A DNA stretch of 10,070 bases from Euperipatoides rowelli (taxonomy: Eukaryota > Onychophora > Udeonychophora > Euonychophora > Peripatopsidae): NCBI GenBank assembly GCA_003024985.2, contig PXIH01S0023532.1. The stretch is one strand, 5' to 3'. Below are positions 7,609-10,070 of this stretch, piece after piece. Position 1 is the stretch's first letter. Each line of letters opens with the position of its first letter. The notes under the pieces are model-generated. The model was not told the origin of the DNA. It was given only the letters and a program-made list of their open reading frames with translations, and did not search any database. Both the position numbers and the translations under genes were made by a program.

Positions 7609-7902
7609 CAAATACTGATAATCAAGCCTAGCTATGGTAACAGTTAAAGAACAGTTTGTTCAAGCAATGATTTTCAAAGCTAGTGGCTGACAAATAGCAT
7701 TCTCTTCATGCATGGATTTAGTGGAGGTGACACCACTTCGATATCATACCATAAAGGTAAAATCAAGTCTGTCAATTTGTTCAGGAAGCATGCTGCAGAG
7801 TTGCAAGGCATTGCTGATGTTTTCAACAGTCCAACCTCTTCTCATGAGGCTGTAGCAGAGGCAGGGAACAGAATGTTTTTAAAATTGTACGAACACCTCT
7901 AA
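7609..7902 (+). pseudogene. Nuclease core, last part (GGDTT region)
   Basis: The same frame as the preceding piece resumes after stops near 7606, 7654 and 7681. Readable protein starts at about 7690 with TNSILFMHGFSGGDTTSISY, then HKGKIKSVNLF, and ends at TAA 7900-7902. The motif H-FSG-DTT---GKGK matches the place where FEN-like nucleases have their last catalytic aspartate (G-DY) before the helix-hairpin-helix. This family usually has GCDTT, while this copy has GGDTT. The poorly readable stretch 7609-7689 (IKPSYGN) corresponds to a variable loop with several changes. Confidence 0.6.
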
Positions 7903-7954
7903 ACAAACATCCCTTAACTTGTATCAGTATCACTTGCTTATGCAAGCAGCGTCT

Positions 7955-8382
7955 AATGTCAAACCAGACATTGCTGCACTACTACCAACGGAAGGAGAAG
8001 CTAAACAACATTCCTATCAAGTATACCACCAAGTATAATTTTGGATGGGAAACCAATTATCACCTGAAGCTGGGTGTGGAAGCAGGAAAATATAATCGTC
8101 TCAGTCCCATCACAACAGAAGACCTGTTTGCACCTGACAAAATTCTAAATCTCATTTTTAGTAAATGCAAGACTGGTTGTGGACCCAGGTGTGGGTGTAG
8201 AAAAGCTGAACTATGGTGAATGAACATCTGTCATTCTCACCATGGCAAATGCCACACATATCATAATTGATGAGGAAGAAGACCAAGAAGATTTGGATTT
8301 ACTGCTTCCTGATGAAGCCTACCCAGTGACACTAACTCAACAACCTGACACTTCAATCACTCCCTGGAAGAAGCAGATTTGA
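7955..8382 (+). pseudogene. C-terminal CXC-like Cys cluster and acidic tail
   Basis: The frame of 7955 reads NVKPDIAALLPTEGEAKQHS, YQVYHQV, a TAA at 8036 and FWMGNQLSPEAG, following the family's 'LPPT-dA-kqH-yRvYhQvq-WlGn-L-P--wGW'. After a frame change near 8075 it reads LFAPDKILNLIFSKCKTGCG, PRCGCRKAELW and a TGA at 8217. Then follow ICHSHHGKC and, in another frame from 8266, IIDEEEDQEDLDLLLPDEA to TGA 8380-8382. The arrangement C-x3-C-x3-C-x-C plus a later C-x-H-x2-K-C resembles the CXC (tesmin/TSO1-like) zinc-binding motif and would suit DNA binding. The acidic tail is commonly seen at the end of this family. Confidence 0.65.
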
Positions 8383-8483
8383 GTGAAAGAACTACCAAAA
8401 ACTTGTTTTATTGCTTAAACTATTTTCCTTTTTTTTTAATTTTACTTTTTATTCTGTTTAAGTATTTCATTTCAAAGCTGTGA

Positions 8484-8489
8484 AATAAA
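8484..8489 (+). promoter_or_regulatory. Polyadenylation signal AATAAA
   Basis: A canonical AATAAA lies about 100 bp after the last stop of the pseudogene, within T-rich sequence and before the right inverted-repeat arm. It is plausibly the original 3' end signal. In AT-rich DNA the hexamer is frequent, so position is the main argument. Confidence 0.45.
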
Positions 8490-8514
8490 TTTTTTTATCA
8501 ACAATTTATAATAA

Positions 8515-8607
8515 CTGTAACTTCTTTGTCTACTACAAAACTGCCAAGTTTCAAAACTGTTGGAATTATTTTTAGAAGAGGGCATTTTTAGCGGACAATA
8601 TGCACTT
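8515..8607. repeat. Right inverted-repeat arm of the gene-bearing unit, inner part
   Basis: The block 8543-8575 (gccaagtttcaaaactgttg...) is the inverted counterpart of 5176-5208, with 31 of 33 bases matching. The arm continues weakly through gcggacaat (to about 8598). After the MITE at 8616-8902 it resumes with ctttgactggactaa at about 8930-8944. Confidence 0.6.
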
Positions 8608-8615
8608 GAAAAATC

Positions 8616-8902
8616 ACTAGCGTCTGGCTATCAAACTGCGCAGCAATATTACTAAAAATTAGCCAATCATTTGCCGGCTACCAAAATCATCTCCCACGTG
8701 ATCATTTCATTCACAAAANGCATACTAGCAAGTTGTAGGTTAAGTATCGTTTCGTTTTAGTGTTAGGGTTATTTTTTAAAGTAATTACACCTTTCAAAAT
8801 TATATTTTAAAATAAATTAAATATAACAATTACAAAATTTGGCAAATGATTGGCTATTTTTTTTAGTAATATTGCTGCACAGTTTGATAGCCAGACGCTA
8901 GT
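8616..8902. mobile_element. MITE family B, nested in the right arm
   Basis: This 287 bp element is flanked by perfect copies of gaaaaatc (8608-8615 and 8903-8910). Its inverted repeats are about 60 bp (8616-8675 and 8841-8902), beginning ACTAGCGTCTGGCTATCAAA, with few differences. The interior is AT-rich, carries the undetermined base at 8719 and does not code. Because the outermost bases are themselves palindromic (tcactag/ctagtga), the exact border could move by one or two bases and shorten the duplication to six or four. The 8 bp reading agrees with family A. It needs a transposase supplied from elsewhere. Confidence 0.9.
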
Positions 8903-8966
8903 GAAAAATCTTCCATTAGGCCTAATTTCTTTGACTGGACTAAATGTTCCATAAGCTAGTTATGGG

Positions 8967-9250
8967 AGAAGCGGTTAACGTCTTGGAACTGTTATTCTCT
9001 TTTACCGCGTTTTTAACATCTGGGCATATATTTTTGTCATTACGGTAGATTTTACGGAAGTTAGATCAAAATTATCAAAATCGATCAAAAATCAATTTTT
9101 TCGCCCCTTCATCATCATAGGGTTGGGGAAAAGTGGGTTTAATACGTAGTTGGAGTTAGGGTTCAGGGTTGTGGTAAGGTTAGGACTGTTGTAAAAGGCT
9201 ACTACGAAACAGAAAAAAGGAATAACAGATCCAAGTTTTTAACCGCTCGT
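8967..9250. mobile_element. MITE family A, copy 2
   Basis: This 284 bp element is flanked by perfect copies of gttatggg (8959-8966 and 9251-9258). The right end read inward is ACGAGCGGTTAAAAACTTGG and the left is AGAAGCGGTTAACGTCTTGG. Subterminal tgttattc is also inverted. The interior aligns with 4602-4889 in the same orientation along its length, roughly 80-85% by eye. It contains no open frame of note. It sits in the outer right arm of the gene-bearing unit. Confidence 0.88.
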
Positions 9251-9265
9251 GTTATGGGTTGTCTA

Positions 9266-10070
9266 AGGAAGATCTTTAGGGAAGACAATGTGAGAAATAC
9301 AAGAAGATTAAGCCTAAATTAACTTTAAATATATTTAGAAAAATAATGCATAAAAACTCAAAAAAGTTGGATCAAGCTGAATTTTTAAAAAAATATTTAA
9401 TTTAAAATTAATCGCTAAAATTTTTGGAATAAATAGTTAGAATTATTTATTGAAGACAATATTGTAAAATTTAAATGCGTATTCTTTTAAATTTCAATAT
9501 ATTTTATTGTTGAAATAACTCATTTCAATTACTTTTCTATAGTAATTTGTTTGGCATGAGTAGCGCCACCTTACTGTAAAATAGTCATAATTATTTGTTG
9601 TCAAGTTTTAAAATATTAGGCTAAAAGAAAATTAAAATTATTGTAAAAAAATAAAGAAATTTTAAACATTCTATTTTAAGAAAATAATATGTTTCAAATT
9701 ATAAGAAACTTATTCATAATGTCGAGGCTTAATCCATTGTTGTCATAGTCAATTTAATCTTAAAAACTTGGTATAAAAATTATTATTATTAAAATTTATC
9801 ATCCCCTAAATTTGTTTGGCTTTATGCATACGGTAAGCTGAAATAGTTGGTTGGTAACTTGGTACCCTACACTGGCTAGATATATGAGCCTCAAGCTAAC
9901 CATTGGGTTCCACCTTCCTTAAGCATGGAATTGCCATATCATTCGCACACAAACACTTACTTAGATAACAAGAAAATCTACCTCCAAATAAAATCGTATG
10001 TTTTTATTTCAGCTGTTGTGTTATCATTTCTGGCTTTATTCCAGTTTACTGACCCCCTTCCAAGATGGCC
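9266..10070. other. No gene seen
   Basis: Very AT-rich sequence with stops in all frames, A/T homopolymers and a short TTA/ATT microsatellite near 9778-9792. I recognise no tRNA, transposon end or domain. The window ends in ttccaagatggcc, whose aagatggc core is also present in the 570-1340 array, probably by chance. Confidence 0.6.

Larger units (their letters stand above)
5819..8382 (+). pseudogene. Decayed multi-copy FEN/PIN-like nuclease gene with CXC-like tail
   Basis: The pieces follow one another in one orientation with changing frame: N-terminal Cys/His segment (5819-6065), conserved middle (6181-6773 and 6779-6952), nuclease-like core (7018-7902), Cys-rich segment and acidic tail (7955-8382). 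I recognise the overall arrangement as a family found in many near-copies in invertebrate genomes and usually annotated as uncharacterised. Its biochemical role is not established. The acidic-residue pattern suggests a metal-dependent nuclease of the FEN1/XPG type acting in the nucleus. Disabling changes seen include in-frame stops at 5966, 6063, 6379, 6460, 6771, 6815, 7606, 7900, 8036 and 8217, at least five frame changes, and a 65 bp insertion at 6953-7017. A polyadenylation signal at 8484 follows. The family call rests on recall of conserved phrases and was not searched. Confidence 0.75.
5127..9265. mobile_element. Gene-bearing unit with long imperfect inverted repeats
   Basis: The two arms (about 5127-5235 and 8515-9265) surround the decayed nuclease-like gene. 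The best block is 5176-5208 against 8543-8575, with 31 of 33 bases matching when inverted. Similarity continues outward: 5' cccagtcaaaa against 3' ctttgactggac at about 8931-8942, then a weaker match to about 9265. It also continues inward: ttagtgatgaatt against tttgtctacta. The right arm contains two later MITEs (8616-8902 and 8967-9250), and removing them improves the colinearity of the arms. This suggests that the gene travels as, or inside, a DNA transposon with long inverted repeats. No target duplication was identified, so the outer limits are approximate. An alternative is that the arms are ordinary repeats that happen to flank the gene. Confidence 0.45.

Noticed and set aside
7275-7625. 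Minus-strand open frame opposite the nuclease core
   Set aside because: It is a shadow of the real frame, which carries the conserved motifs.
8613-8904. CACTA-type (CACTAG...CTAGTG) reading of MITE B
   Set aside because: A CACTA element should have a 3 bp duplication. Here the bases next to that border do not form one, while gaaaaatc gives a perfect 8 bp duplication with the border two bases further in.
10058-10070. YY1-like ccaagatggc at the window end
   Set aside because: This is a single short motif at the edge without context.

Overview
The window is animal, most likely invertebrate, nuclear DNA: AT-rich (roughly two thirds A+T by eye), no bacterial-style gene packing, one undetermined base (8719), spliceosomal-looking sites and dense repeats. 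I cannot name the species. No intact gene is visible. Essentially everything recognisable is transposable-element matter, much of it nested.

Left part (1-1340). The window opens inside the right end of one hAT-type DNA transposon (ends at 49). A degenerate tandem repeat follows (50-497), then the left end of a different hAT-type element (starts at 498), whose subterminal part is five copies of a ~154 bp unit. Both hAT ends abut the same octamer, gtgtagac, in different units of the tandem repeat. A tRNA-like SINE head or tRNA pseudogene lies at 1453-1534 (minus).

Middle (1535-5126). This part is mostly featureless. It holds a short palindromic element (2083-2269), a weak second tRNA-like segment (about 2940-3012, minus), a weakly supported decayed SAP-like fragment (3785-3883), an inverted-repeat element (4343-4597) and, inserted in its right arm, a 288 bp MITE with an 8 bp target duplication (4602-4889).

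Right part (5127-9265). A decayed gene (5819-8382) is enclosed by long imperfect inverted repeats (about 5127-5235 and 8515-9265). Its pieces occur in the expected order: an N-terminal Cys/His segment, a conserved middle region, a segment with the spaced aspartates of FEN1/XPG-like (PIN-superfold) nucleases, a Cys-rich CXC-like motif and an acidic tail. At least ten in-frame stops and several frameshifts show it is a pseudogene. The right inverted-repeat arm is itself broken by two MITEs, each with a clean 8 bp duplication (8616-8902 and 8967-9250). The second belongs to the same family as the MITE at 4602-4889. The likely order of events is arrival of the gene-bearing unit, then MITE insertions and gene decay. 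The main candidate for something under-described is this gene-bearing unit: a multi-copy invertebrate nuclease-like gene that may be the cargo or engine of a mobile element with long inverted repeats.
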